Origin: CAXTTV01 sp964247295
Lineage (GTDB): Bacteria; Chloroflexota; Ktedonobacteria; Ktedonobacterales; Ktedonobacteraceae
Reading direction: 5' to 3'
Length of the DNA stretch: 33,584 nucleotides
Assembly: GCA_964247295.1 (NCBI GenBank)
Contig: CAXTTV010000030.1
Location: forward strand, 1 to 33,584
Shown here: one piece after another, positions 16,439 to 23,872 of the stretch
Layout of the letters: the number at the start of each line of letters is the position of its first letter
How positions within the stretch are numbered: position 1 is the first letter of the stretch
The notes under the pieces: generated by a model
The model's input: the letters and a program-made list of their open reading frames with translations, nothing else
Database searches by the model: none
What the model was told of the DNA's origin: nothing
Translations under genes and position numbers: made by a program

Positions 16439-17173
16439 TTATTTCACAATTTTGATCAGGACATTGCGACGGCCCCAATTGACAGCATCGCCCTCGCGAC
16501 CGGGCATCGCGATATCGATACGTCCAAAGGTAATATCGCCACCGGTATCGGTCGCCGTACATTGCTGAATAAGTTGTTTATCAGTGGTATAGATATTAAA
16601 TACGGTTCCCATTGGGATCTGGGATGGATAGACCGCGCAAGCTCCATTAAACGTTTTTTGTCCATTCGCCATTGCACCCGTGTCCGAATAGGCCGTCGCG
16701 ACTATCGGAATGAAGTCTCCGGTAGCGGTCCCCTGCTGCGTATTATCAGGTGTTGGGGTAACCTGAGGTGCCTGAGTTGGCTCCGCCGTTGGCTCTGGCG
16801 TAGGTTCTTGAGTTGGCTCCGGAGTTGGTATTGGCGTCTCCACCTTTTTGGGAGCAGTTTTCTTTGGATTGAGAGAGGGCTGTTTCACAATGCTCAAGGA
16901 ATTTGCTGTAGACTTGCCCGTAGTTTGTGGAACGGTCTGCTCTCGCTCCACCTGAACAATATTCTTTTGAGCAATATCTTTAGGTGTATTTGTGTTTACG
17001 GGTGCCTTGTTACAAGAAGACTGCTGGCAGGCATTCTGATTTTTGAGCATAGCAGCATAACTGATGCCGAGTACGCTCATACAGACAACAACGCTTACAC
17101 TAATTGCGATAGTGCTTTTTTTCATCCATTTTACAACGCTACGATTTTTCGTGTCTGGCTGCTGTAAACGCAA
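16439..17173 (-). CDS. Membrane-anchored 3D-domain protein
   Basis: This is a 244-aa protein. An N-terminal membrane helix (~21-42) is followed by a disordered linker rich in Thr/Pro/Glu/Gln (~80-150). A C-terminal 3D (double-psi beta-barrel) domain (~155-243) follows, as found in peptidoglycan-active proteins such as MltA and the Rpf/YabE/YocH group. Its features are VATAYSDTGAMANG (158-171), the start of the barrel at IPMGTVFNIY (186-195), and Asp motifs TDTGGDITFGRIDIAMPG (208-225). The protein should sit outside the membrane and cleave or bind cell-wall glycan. The start is TTG 17173, supported by AAAGGAG six bases upstream. Four Cys residues (C31, C49, C54, C179) plus C205 could allow disulfides. 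No c-di-AMP riboswitch was recognised upstream. Confidence 0.82.
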   Translation of the reverse strand: MRLQQPDTKNRSVVKWMKKSTIAISVSVVVCMSVLGISYAAMLKNQNACQQSSCNKAPVNTNTPKDIAQKNIVQVEREQTVPQTTGKSTANSLSIVKQPSLNPKKTAPKKVETPIPTPEPTQEPTPEPTAEPTQAPQVTPTPDNTQQGTATGDFIPIVATAYSDTGAMANGQKTFNGACAVYPSQIPMGTVFNIYTTDKQLIQQCTATDTGGDITFGRIDIAMPGREGDAVNWGRRNVLIKIVK

Positions 17174-17433
17174 AATAATCTCCTTTAAGTTTTCAACCTT
17201 ACAAATCTCCCTGGGAGCGCAATCTTTCCACTTCCCCTACATATCCCCTATTTCTATTTTTTGCTTCTCTACTATACCAATTGCTATCTACACTAACACC
17301 AGTATGACAGAAGATCAATTAGACGCGCTTGAACACTCTAATGTGTAGCCCAAATGTACTTTTTTATGAAATAAGGAAAAGAGGCGGGAAAGTTTTAAAG
17401 ATTGATGGGGTGATAAAAACGGTAGAAGAGAGA
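17174..17433. other. Gene-free region before the assembly gap
   Basis: This AT-rich stretch holds the leader of the 3D-domain gene (minus), including a small CTCCCTGGGAG palindrome near 17207 and a possible -10 (TATAGT, 17275-17270). The open frames crossing it have no ribosome site and run through the Ns or the tRNA. I see no gene. Confidence 0.5.
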
Positions 17434-17467
17434 CAAAAAAACTTAGGCTTTCTGCATGACCTGAGTT
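17434..17467 (-). terminator. Candidate terminator of the tRNA-Leu transcript
   Basis: On the minus strand AACTCAGG (17467-17460) pairs with CCTAAGTT (17447-17440) with one mismatch, and a run of T follows (17441-17435). It lies about 110 bases after the tRNA end and directly abuts the run of Ns. Confidence 0.5.
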
Positions 17468-17524
17468 NNNNNNNNNNNNNNNNNNNNNNNNNNNNNNNNN
17501 NNNNNNNNNNNNNNNNNNNNNNNN
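17468..17524. other. Assembly gap (57 Ns)
   Basis: This is a run of 57 undetermined bases between the tRNA-Leu and the 3D-domain gene. The true length and content are unknown. A small RNA gene or another tRNA could be hidden here. Confidence 0.98.
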
Positions 17525-17576
17525 AAGAAGCCACACATCGCACTTTTGCGTTTCAATATTACTGGACTGTTGGGAT

Positions 17577-17660
17577 TGCCGAAGGCGGGACTCGAACCCG
17601 CACGGACGTACATCCACAACGCCCTGAACGTTGCGCGTCTACCAGTTTCGCCACTTCGGC
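17577..17660 (-). tRNA. tRNA-Leu (anticodon CAG)
   Basis: The acceptor stem pairs GCCGAAG with CTTCGGC, followed by discriminator A (17577). The D-stem is GCG/CGC. The anticodon stem CAACG/CGTTG encloses the loop TTCAGGG, giving anticodon CAG. A long variable arm (GGA...TCC) marks a class II tRNA, and the T-arm is GCGGG-TTCGAGT-CCCGC. CCA is not encoded. It reads codon CTG. Confidence 0.97.
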
Positions 17661-17690
17661 CCGTCAGTTAATATCTTGATAACGTGGATA

Positions 17691-17719
17691 ATCATACTGT
17701 ATCGATTGCGGTTTGTCAA
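17691..17719 (-). promoter_or_regulatory. Promoter of the tRNA-Leu gene
   Basis: On the minus strand TTGACA (17719-17714) is followed after exactly 17 bases by TATGAT (17696-17691), near consensus. Transcription would begin about 25 bases before the tRNA 5' end at 17660. Confidence 0.85.
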
Positions 17720-18015
17720 TAGATTTTGTTTCCAGGTTTTTCTTTGAAACCGGCCCAATTTTTCAATCTTCCACGCGAAAATTGCTTTATTTCCGAACTT
17801 TTCTTCTCCTAGTTCTCTTTTTCCTCTGCTTTTTCGATTGACAAAGTTTTGTTGTGAATGGACCTTGAAGCTTCTCCTGGTATATAATAAGGGTAGACTC
17901 ACTCTTTATTTTGCTTTTTTTGCGGTTCTACACGCCTTCTATAACTTTTATCTATAAAAATAAAGGTATTACAGGTTTTATAGTAGAGATCTTGCTAGTT
18001 ATGTAGGAGTTTTTT
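17720..18015. other. AT-rich leader region of the ppx cluster
   Basis: This gene-free, T-rich stretch contains a TATAAT (17883-17888) preceded by TGG in an extended -10-like context, the best candidate for the ppx promoter. A TTGACA at 17838-17843 is too far away to pair with it. The ribosome site AGGAG is at 18005-18009. Confidence 0.4.
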
Positions 18016-19425
18016 ATGAATTATCAGCCGCTGCCCACACGTGCGGCTATCGATGTCGGTAGTAACACTATCCATCTGGTTGTGGCTCGTTCTCAACCTG
18101 AAACGTTGGAAGTTCTGGTGGATGAAGTGGAGATGGTCAGGATCGGCGAGAGTGTTACGGCTACTGGCGAGATCTCCGCTCAAAAAATCTTGGCCTCTCT
18201 TTCAACGTTGAAGCAGTATCTGGCACTGGCTCAGGAACATCAGGCCCAGCCGATCCTGGTAGTCGCGACGGAGGCTATTCGTAAAGCGGTCAACCGCCAG
18301 GAGTTTATTGATACGATTCGTGAAGAGACCGGGTTGGAAGTTCACCTGATCGCTGGAGAGACGGAGGCGACACTCACATTTATGGGAGCTACCTACGAGT
18401 CTTCAGATCCGAATGTTGGGGTGATGGATCTGGGAGGGGGGAGCCTGGAACTGGTGACGGCGCGCAATAAGCAGATCTCCTGGAAAACCTCGGTGCCGAT
18501 CGGCTCGGGTTGGCTGCATGATCGTTATCTGCCAGATGATCTACCTGCTGCTGAGGATATAAGTACCGCGCAAGTTTTTCTCGATACCTATTTTGAGGGT
18601 ATGCCAATTAAACAGGTTCCTTCAACCCTGATCGCGACCGGTGGGAGCGCCAGCTCGCTACTATATCTGGCGCGTGCGGCTTTCCGTTTGCCAGAGGATC
18701 ACATGAGCCTTTCACTGACAGATCTGATGCGCTGCGATGGCCTCTTAAGTGCGCTATCAGCGGAAGAGATCGCCCAACGCTATCAACAGCCAGTCGCACG
18801 AGCTCGCATCCTGCTGGCTGGTTCCTTAATTATTCAAGCTCTGATGCGCCGGTTAAAACTGGAGCGCATCCAGGTAACCCCTCATGGTATTCGTGAGGGG
18901 GCGCTGCTTGCCTACGAACGTCTAGGAGACTCGTGGTTAGAGATCGCCTCACCAACTCGTCACTCCGGGTCGGAGTCACGGGAGGAATCATTCAGGGAAT
19001 CGGGGAGGCGTCTCCTTGAAGCACGCCTGGACAAATATCTGGAGTGGCGTGATGAGGTAATCAAGGAGCAGGATGATATTGAGCCGGTGCATAAGATGCG
19101 AGTGGCTTCACGTCGTCTTAGAGCCACGCTCGACTCCTTTGCTCCTGCCTGTGAGCATAAACCGTTCAAAAAGTTGTATCGCGTTGTACAGGAGGGGGCC
19201 GATGTACTGGGCAAGGCCAGGGATGCTGATGTAATGTTGCGCGATCTCTCTATCCAGCTTGAACAAGCTCCTTTTGAGGAGCAGGCCGCGTTGCGCTGGC
19301 TGATCGCCCGGTTAAGTACCTTCCGTAAGCAGTGTCAGGAAGATCTTAGAACCCATATTGAGGATCTTAACGAGCGGGAACTGCGCCGGTTACTGGTAGC
19401 TTGTTTGTCCAGGGAGGAAGTTTAG
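18016..19425 (+). CDS. ppx: Ppx/GppA exopolyphosphatase fused to the first lobe of a CHAD domain
   Basis: This is a 469-aa protein. Residues ~9-310 are a Ppx/GppA phosphatase of the ASKHA fold, with phosphate loop 1 AIDVGSNTIHLVV (11-23), an EAIRKAVNR segment, VMDLGGGSLELV (second phosphate loop) and IATGGSASSL. It should cleave terminal phosphates from polyphosphate and/or the pppGpp 5' phosphate. A linker (SGSESREESFRESG) follows, then ~150 residues resembling only the N-terminal half of CHAD (HKMRVASRRLRATLDSF from ~359, and LGKARDADVMLRDL). CHAD is a helical polyphosphate-binding domain built of two similar lobes. The second lobe is encoded by the next gene, one base later. The start has AGGAG six bases upstream. 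The usual C-terminal HD module of long Ppx proteins is absent here, but a separate HD-like protein follows. Confidence 0.9.
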   Translation: MNYQPLPTRAAIDVGSNTIHLVVARSQPETLEVLVDEVEMVRIGESVTATGEISAQKILASLSTLKQYLALAQEHQAQPILVVATEAIRKAVNRQEFIDTIREETGLEVHLIAGETEATLTFMGATYESSDPNVGVMDLGGGSLELVTARNKQISWKTSVPIGSGWLHDRYLPDDLPAAEDISTAQVFLDTYFEGMPIKQVPSTLIATGGSASSLLYLARAAFRLPEDHMSLSLTDLMRCDGLLSALSAEEIAQRYQQPVARARILLAGSLIIQALMRRLKLERIQVTPHGIREGALLAYERLGDSWLEIASPTRHSGSESREESFRESGRRLLEARLDKYLEWRDEVIKEQDDIEPVHKMRVASRRLRATLDSFAPACEHKPFKKLYRVVQEGADVLGKARDADVMLRDLSIQLEQAPFEEQAALRWLIARLSTFRKQCQEDLRTHIEDLNERELRRLLVACLSREEV

Positions 19426-19426
19426 C

Positions 19427-19993
19427 ATGGCTAAAGCGACTCTATTAAAGCATTTGAACGTCCATGCTGGGACGGCTCAGAATGCGTACCAGATTGTAAG
19501 GCAACGGCTTGAAGATCTTTATAGCTGGTCCTCCTATGTTGATGACCCCACAAATGTACATGAGCTCCATGACATGCGGATCGCAGCCAAACGCCTCCGC
19601 TATACGTTTGAGGTATTTGAGGAGGTATTACCAGCCTCGCTTACACCGATGGTGGATGATCTCGCAACGTTGCAAGACCGATTGGGCGAGCTTCACGATA
19701 CCGATGTCATGATTACATTATTAAAGCTTTGTTTAGGGCAAGATCATACCCAGATAGTTAAGGATCAGGTACAGGCGATCAAGCAGAAGAACATGCTTCC
19801 TACCGAACTGATGGCTGACCTGACTGATCCTGCTGTCGCTCCTGATACATTGGAGCGTGATGGATTAGAGCATTTATTGAGCTCATTACAACAAGAGCGG
19901 GAACGTAGATATCAGGTCGCGCGTGATTACTGGTGTACGTTGCAACAACATAATTTTCGACAACGTATTTTGGATAGCCTGATTAATTCATAA
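19427..19993 (+). CDS. CHAD second-lobe protein
   Basis: This 188-aa soluble helical protein resembles the C-terminal half of a CHAD domain: ELHDMRIAAKRLRYTFEVFE (45-64), then LQDRLGELHDTDVMITLL. The basic HxxRxxxKRLR face is the polyphosphate-contacting surface in CHAD proteins. The ATG lies one base after the upstream TAG. Its own ribosome site (AGGGAGGA, 19411-19418) sits in the end of ppx, so translation is likely coupled and the two lobes made in equal amounts. They probably associate into one polyphosphate-binding unit, which places Ppx on polyphosphate. The different frame (+1) and the dedicated ribosome site argue against a simple nonsense mutation. Confidence 0.85.
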   Translation: MAKATLLKHLNVHAGTAQNAYQIVRQRLEDLYSWSSYVDDPTNVHELHDMRIAAKRLRYTFEVFEEVLPASLTPMVDDLATLQDRLGELHDTDVMITLLKLCLGQDHTQIVKDQVQAIKQKNMLPTELMADLTDPAVAPDTLERDGLEHLLSSLQQERERRYQVARDYWCTLQQHNFRQRILDSLINS

Positions 19994-20164
19994 GTTTTGG
20001 AATCTTCTCTGTATTTGTTCTACTGGTAAAGGTGATGTAGTATGTTCCATGTGTAAAGGGACCGGTAGCGCGACTTACCTTTATGGATGGGCGGGGTAGC
20101 AGATTCACGTGGGTTTCCTCCACGAGTGCCATTCTGAGACCCCTGCGAAGGCGAGAAAGCAACA
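19994..20164 (+). other. Intercistronic stretch with small hairpins
   Basis: These 171 bases sit between the CHAD and HD genes. A small stem (CGTGG-gtttcct-CCACG, near 20109-20125) can form. No promoter, terminator or known riboswitch was recognised. Confidence 0.4.
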
Positions 20165-20803
20165 ATGATAAAGTCCTTTTCTATCGAAGATCTCGAATGG
20201 TGGCGATCACCGGAGCCGACTTCGGAGGAACTTTTTCTGAGTGGTGGACTTCAGGTTGAGGATTGGCCTCATGCTCGTCATGTAGAGACGCTAGCCATTC
20301 AGATTTTTAAAGCAACTCAAGATCTTCATAGGTTGAACGTGCAATCTCAGCGTCTTCTAGCGCGTGCGGCTCTATTGCATAACACGGGGATGATGGTAGA
20401 GAGCCGCAGACACCACAAGCATTCCTTCCGGCTGATCAAGGCGACGCAGTTGCCTGATATGACGGAAACAGAACGCCATGAAGTGGCCTGTATCGCTCGC
20501 TATCATCGGCGTGCGTTGCCGACAGTCGAGCATGAAGAGTTCGCGATCCTCTCACCGTCAGCGCGTAAACGTGTCTCGATGCTCGCGGCCTTAGTAAGGA
20601 TCGCGGACGCGCTGGACTATAATCATGATAATCGGGTGTTGTATATTGAGGTTGAGCCAGATCTTTGCAATAGTAAGATCTGGACCCTGCGACTGCGGAA
20701 ACGCCCATTAGCCGATCTGGATGATGAGATGGAGCAGGTCTACGCCAAGGCGGATCTGTTTGAACAGATTTTTAAGCGTAAGCTTCGCCTTGTAGTGCAG
20801 TAG
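20165..20803 (+). CDS. HD-domain-like protein resembling the Ppx C-terminal module, HD signature altered
   Basis: This is a 212-aa soluble protein. It matches the order of motifs in the HD-like C-terminal domain of Ppx/GppA proteins: HARHVE (36-41), LLHNTGMM (71-78), HHKHSFRLI (83-91), IARYHRRALP (110-119), and VRIADALDYNHDN (144-156). The second residue of the HD doublet is Asn73 instead of Asp (HN), so metal binding and phosphohydrolase activity are doubtful. Other His and Asp residues (H39, H84, H86, H114, D148, D151) remain. Its place after ppx and CHAD suggests it supplies in trans the domain that longer Ppx enzymes carry in cis. ATG 20165 has only a weak ribosome site (GAGAAAG). Confidence 0.82.
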   Translation: MIKSFSIEDLEWWRSPEPTSEELFLSGGLQVEDWPHARHVETLAIQIFKATQDLHRLNVQSQRLLARAALLHNTGMMVESRRHHKHSFRLIKATQLPDMTETERHEVACIARYHRRALPTVEHEEFAILSPSARKRVSMLAALVRIADALDYNHDNRVLYIEVEPDLCNSKIWTLRLRKRPLADLDDEMEQVYAKADLFEQIFKRKLRLVVQ

Positions 20804-20868
20804 ACGACCATCGCAATCCTGACAGGTCGGACTGAAAGTCCAGAGATCTGCCTGCTAAAGGGGAACTT

Positions 20869-21363
20869 GTGGATCTTTATCAACATACCTTTTTACCTTC
20901 GGACCTACCCATCTCTCTGTTTATTGAACCTGCTGCATTGAACCTGACCTCCGCCTCCGGGGATACCCTGGAGCTTTTTCTGCCATCGGTTGATTTGAGC
21001 TGCACGCTTCCCGGTTTTGGTGGTAACATTGAGCTCTATTATAATGGTGAGCGTCACTCATTAGTGCTGGGGAGTGGTACTGGTAGTTACTTCTATATCA
21101 TCGACACAGAAACGCTGGATCTTTTGTGCGAGATGCGGCTGGTCCGATATGGGGAACCCCGTTTTGACCTTCTGATTACTCCCGATCGTCAACGGATTGT
21201 TGTCATCTCAGAACTCTCAATAGTCGTTTGTACCTGGGGAGGCGAGGTACTGATGGCCCATCCCCTGACCTCTCGGGTGGAGTTGCGCACCCTGGAGGAC
21301 GATATAATCAGGGTGTATGATCAGACGCTTCAGGCCGAAGTCGCTTACAAAATACCCGCGTAG
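20869..21363 (+). CDS. Hypothetical beta-rich protein at the end of the ppx cluster
   Basis: This is a 164-aa soluble protein I do not recognise. The sequence alternates short beta strands and turns (SLVLGSGTGSYFYIIDTETLDLL, then FDLLITPDRQRIVVISELSIVVCTWGGEVL), reminiscent of one or two beta-propeller blades, with no membrane segment. The GTG start at 20869 is set by AAAGGGGA (20857-20864). It follows the HD gene by 65 bases on the same strand and is closed by a terminator, so it is probably the last gene of the polyphosphate cluster. A role as an accessory or partner of the HD protein is a guess. Confidence 0.65.
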   Translation: MDLYQHTFLPSDLPISLFIEPAALNLTSASGDTLELFLPSVDLSCTLPGFGGNIELYYNGERHSLVLGSGTGSYFYIIDTETLDLLCEMRLVRYGEPRFDLLITPDRQRIVVISELSIVVCTWGGEVLMAHPLTSRVELRTLEDDIIRVYDQTLQAEVAYKIPA

Positions 21364-21375
21364 ATAAGATGTCTA

Positions 21376-21414
21376 AACAGCCTCGATGTAGATGACCATA
21401 TCAAGGCTGTTTTT
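21376..21414. terminator. Bidirectional terminator between the ppx cluster and the secDF-VOC genes
   Basis: AACAGCCTCGAT (21376-21387) pairs with ATCAAGGCTGTT (21400-21411). The stem has one C-A mismatch on the plus strand and a G-U pair on the minus strand, with a 12-base loop. TTTTT (21410-21414) ends it on the plus side. The minus side has only TGTTT. It ends five bases before the VOC gene stop. Confidence 0.8.
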
Positions 21415-21418
21415 CAGG

Positions 21419-22384
21419 TTAGCGCAGAACGTTGGTTGACCCATCTCCGCACTCGCGCAATACAACTGTCGCGCCGAAGGTCTCAGAGGGGTCAATCCAG
21501 ATCGCCTGTTGTGGTGGAGGCCCAGCCTCACTATAGAGGACTTGACGGCGATCCAGGTAGCGGCGCGCCTGATCCAGATCGCGTACTCCCAACGTTATAC
21601 GACAAAGGCTCTCGCCATAGCGATGAAGATAATTACCCAGTCCGCCGGAGCTGGTCAGTCGGACTGGACCCAGATCCTTCTGAGCAGGGGTTGTAGAGAG
21701 GAGTAGGGGAGCCGCCAGCTCAAAGCTCTGTGCCTCTGGCCCACCTTCCAGTGGAAAAGCGACCAGCTCCGCCTCCCAGGCATTCCCTTCGCTAAAATAC
21801 GACTGGGAAGTCTCCAGGCCATAGATTCTCCCAAAACGCGCCGTGGCCTCTCGAAGATCCTCTACCGCGATCGTTGTACTCAATACCTTGATCGCGCCTG
21901 AAGAGTGTTCTGGTGGGTGTTGCCAGCCTGCCAGAGCATCGCGGCGCTCCTCACCAGTAAGATCGTGCTGGATTAGAAAAGGGTAGTGTTGAGTAAGATC
22001 AGGTTGTTCAATATCGCTACGCCGCCACCCGCGAGCTTTCCCCTCGGGCGAGGTTAGACTTCCCGCAGTTGGGCCAAGGACAGAGACGCCACGCTGACGG
22101 ATCGCCGCGCTATCAGCCGAGATATCATCGGAGGCAAGCACAAAGTTTAGAAATCCCTCGCCCAGGGCCAGGCGGTTGAGAATACTCTGCTGAGCCTCAT
22201 CTGGATGCTGGACCGTAATCAATTCAAGGTACGTGTCTCCGATGACAATAATGCGATTGGCAGTCCCCCCGGAGGGATGTACCCCTCCACCGGAGACTGC
22301 CAATCCAATTTTCTCGCTGAACGTTGACGCGGCCAGCGCCAGATCGCGCACCCCGATAATCACATGATCGAGTGCTTTCAGCAT
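21419..22384 (-). CDS. VOC (glyoxalase-like) superfamily protein, two modules
   Basis: This 321-aa soluble protein has two vicinal-oxygen-chelate modules, starting at DHVIIGVRDLALAASTF (6-22) and LSTTIAVEDLREATARF (~168-184). It belongs to the glyoxalase_3-like group. The first module has the GGTANRIIVIGDTYLELI strand, where Glu in LEL is a typical metal ligand. The family includes dioxygenases, isomerases and resistance proteins, and the substrate cannot be told. The ATG is 15 bases after the secF stop, with AAAAAGGA overlapping that stop, so it is probably the third gene of the sec transcript. There is no known functional link to secretion. Confidence 0.85.
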   Translation of the reverse strand: MLKALDHVIIGVRDLALAASTFSEKIGLAVSGGGVHPSGGTANRIIVIGDTYLELITVQHPDEAQQSILNRLALGEGFLNFVLASDDISADSAAIRQRGVSVLGPTAGSLTSPEGKARGWRRSDIEQPDLTQHYPFLIQHDLTGEERRDALAGWQHPPEHSSGAIKVLSTTIAVEDLREATARFGRIYGLETSQSYFSEGNAWEAELVAFPLEGGPEAQSFELAAPLLLSTTPAQKDLGPVRLTSSGGLGNYLHRYGESLCRITLGVRDLDQARRYLDRRQVLYSEAGPPPQQAIWIDPSETFGATVVLRECGDGSTNVLR

Positions 22385-22399
22385 AGAGATTGATCCTTT

Positions 22400-23860
22400 T
22401 TACTTCGCGCGAGCCAGCTCCCGAGCGCGCTCACGCGTGCTTTCCTCATTCTGAGATCGGCGACCTCTAGAGAACCACTTCTGACCAAGCTCCCCATGCT
22501 CCCACATCACCAGAAGCATACTGGCATTGAAGATTGAAGAGTAGGTTCCGCTGACAATACCGATCAGCAGGGTCAGCGTAAAGTTGCGAACCGAACCCTC
22601 GCTCCCAAACAGGGTCAGGGCGCTCAAGGTCAGAATAACGGTCAATGAAGTATTCAAAGAACGTGAAAGTGTCTGCACCAGACTGGCGTTTACCACCTCG
22701 TCGAAGCTCTCAGTCGTGTGACGAGCCATATTCACACGAATGCGGGCGAACACCACAATCGGATCATGGACCGAGAAGCCGACGACTGTCAAGAGAGCCG
22801 TAATGAACAGGGCATCGATCTGTACCTGTAATGTCCATCCCAGAATCGAGAAGATACCCAGGACCACCAGCACATCGTGGAGTAGAGCGATAATCGCGCA
22901 AGCACCGTAACGCCAGGGTCTGGCGATCTTGCGGAAAGCGAACCAGACATAGAGCAGAATCGCTACTGAAGCCGCGATCACCGCGAAAATCGAATTGCGA
23001 ACCGTCTCACCGGCCACCGTACCCTCAACCGTAGCGTTCGAGTTCAAATCCGTATAGATGTTGTGCTGATTCACCAGGGCTGATTGGATTTTCTCCAGCT
23101 CCGCCTGTTTTACTGTGGAGCGGGTCAGCAGGTTGATTGTTTGGTCCGTATTACCCTGGATCACCTCGTCGGCCTTTACCGCAATCGTTCCCTGGTTGGT
23201 TGTTGTGCTACCACTGGTCGCCGTTGGGTTGGTAGTAGGTGTTGCTCCAGCCTTAGGCGTCGCGGTCGCGCTGGGAGTGGTTTGAGCCGTGGCGTTAGCG
23301 GTTGCCTGAGCGGTTACGGTAGTTTTCGGCGTCGCGCCCGCCGTTGGAGTAGTTTTAGGCGTTGTACTGCCAACCGTTGTTGGCGCGTTAGGATCGGTAG
23401 TTTTCGGCAGGTTTTGAAGTTGAGCCTGCACGTCACTAGCCTGTGGGGCCGCCGTAAAACCGGTAATTGTTGCCTGAGTAACCTCTTTGTTTTTATAGTT
23501 CAAGCTGGCGAAACGGGCCGAGATCCCATTGCCGAACTTCTTTTTCAGGTTCGCCTCAACCGTCGATGTCACACTGTCATCGAGAGCTGTATTGAAGCGA
23601 ATCCAGACGGTCTTATTGCCCACCAGTTGCGGATTGTTTCCACTCACCACCTGGAGGTCTTCCAGATGCTGAGCCGAAAGCGTATCACGGATCTCCTGAG
23701 TATTGGTAATTTTCTGGCTGGGATGCAAGCTGACATTCGCGCCACCAGCAAAGTCGATACCAACATTTAACCCTTTAAGGATGAGAGAGACGGTTCCAGG
23801 GACAATAATCACCAGCGAGATCAGGATAAAGATCCATCGCTTATTTACAAGGTTGAACAC
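22400..23860 (-). CDS. secF: Protein translocase subunit SecF with a long Thr/Ala/Pro insert
   Basis: SecF is the RND-family partner of SecD that uses the proton gradient to pull proteins out of SecYEG. The 486-aa protein starts with a membrane helix (~8-30) and the family signature GIDFAGGANVSL (34-45). Five more helices follow in the C-terminal half, with the GFSVHDPIVVFARIRVN motif between helices. Residues ~153-224 are a low-complexity insert made almost entirely of Thr, Ala, Pro and Gly, in the external P1 loop. It makes the protein longer than typical SecF (about 300-400 aa). The start is GTG 23860, with GAGGAG six bases upstream, located at the very end of secD. Confidence 0.95.
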   Translation of the reverse strand: MFNLVNKRWIFILISLVIIVPGTVSLILKGLNVGIDFAGGANVSLHPSQKITNTQEIRDTLSAQHLEDLQVVSGNNPQLVGNKTVWIRFNTALDDSVTSTVEANLKKKFGNGISARFASLNYKNKEVTQATITGFTAAPQASDVQAQLQNLPKTTDPNAPTTVGSTTPKTTPTAGATPKTTVTAQATANATAQTTPSATATPKAGATPTTNPTATSGSTTTNQGTIAVKADEVIQGNTDQTINLLTRSTVKQAELEKIQSALVNQHNIYTDLNSNATVEGTVAGETVRNSIFAVIAASVAILLYVWFAFRKIARPWRYGACAIIALLHDVLVVLGIFSILGWTLQVQIDALFITALLTVVGFSVHDPIVVFARIRVNMARHTTESFDEVVNASLVQTLSRSLNTSLTVILTLSALTLFGSEGSVRNFTLTLLIGIVSGTYSSIFNASMLLVMWEHGELGQKWFSRGRRSQNEESTRERARELARAK

Positions 23861-23872
23861 GACACACTCCTC

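Noticed and set aside
16562..17167. 201-aa plus-strand frame antisense to the 3D-domain gene
   Set aside because: Its Trp/Arg/Leu-rich, low-quality sequence is produced by the Pro/Thr/Glu linker read backwards. The minus-strand frame has a signal anchor, a known domain and a ribosome site.
17174..17340. c-di-AMP (ydaO-type) riboswitch upstream of the 3D-domain gene
   Set aside because: Such riboswitches often precede cell-wall hydrolase genes, but this leader is too short and lacks the conserved elements.
17315..17679. Frames crossing the N run and the tRNA on both strands
   Set aside because: They are open only because Ns give no stops, and they overlap a certain tRNA gene.
19423..19429. 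Frameshift or nonsense error splitting one Ppx-CHAD gene
   Set aside because: The second gene has its own well-placed ribosome site (19411-19418) and an ATG one base after the stop, the usual layout of coupled genes. A read-level check would still be useful.
23084..23770. 228-aa plus-strand frame antisense to secF
   Set aside because: Its Arg/Ser/Gly/Cys-rich sequence is the complement of the Thr/Ala/Pro insert in SecF. There is no ribosome site.
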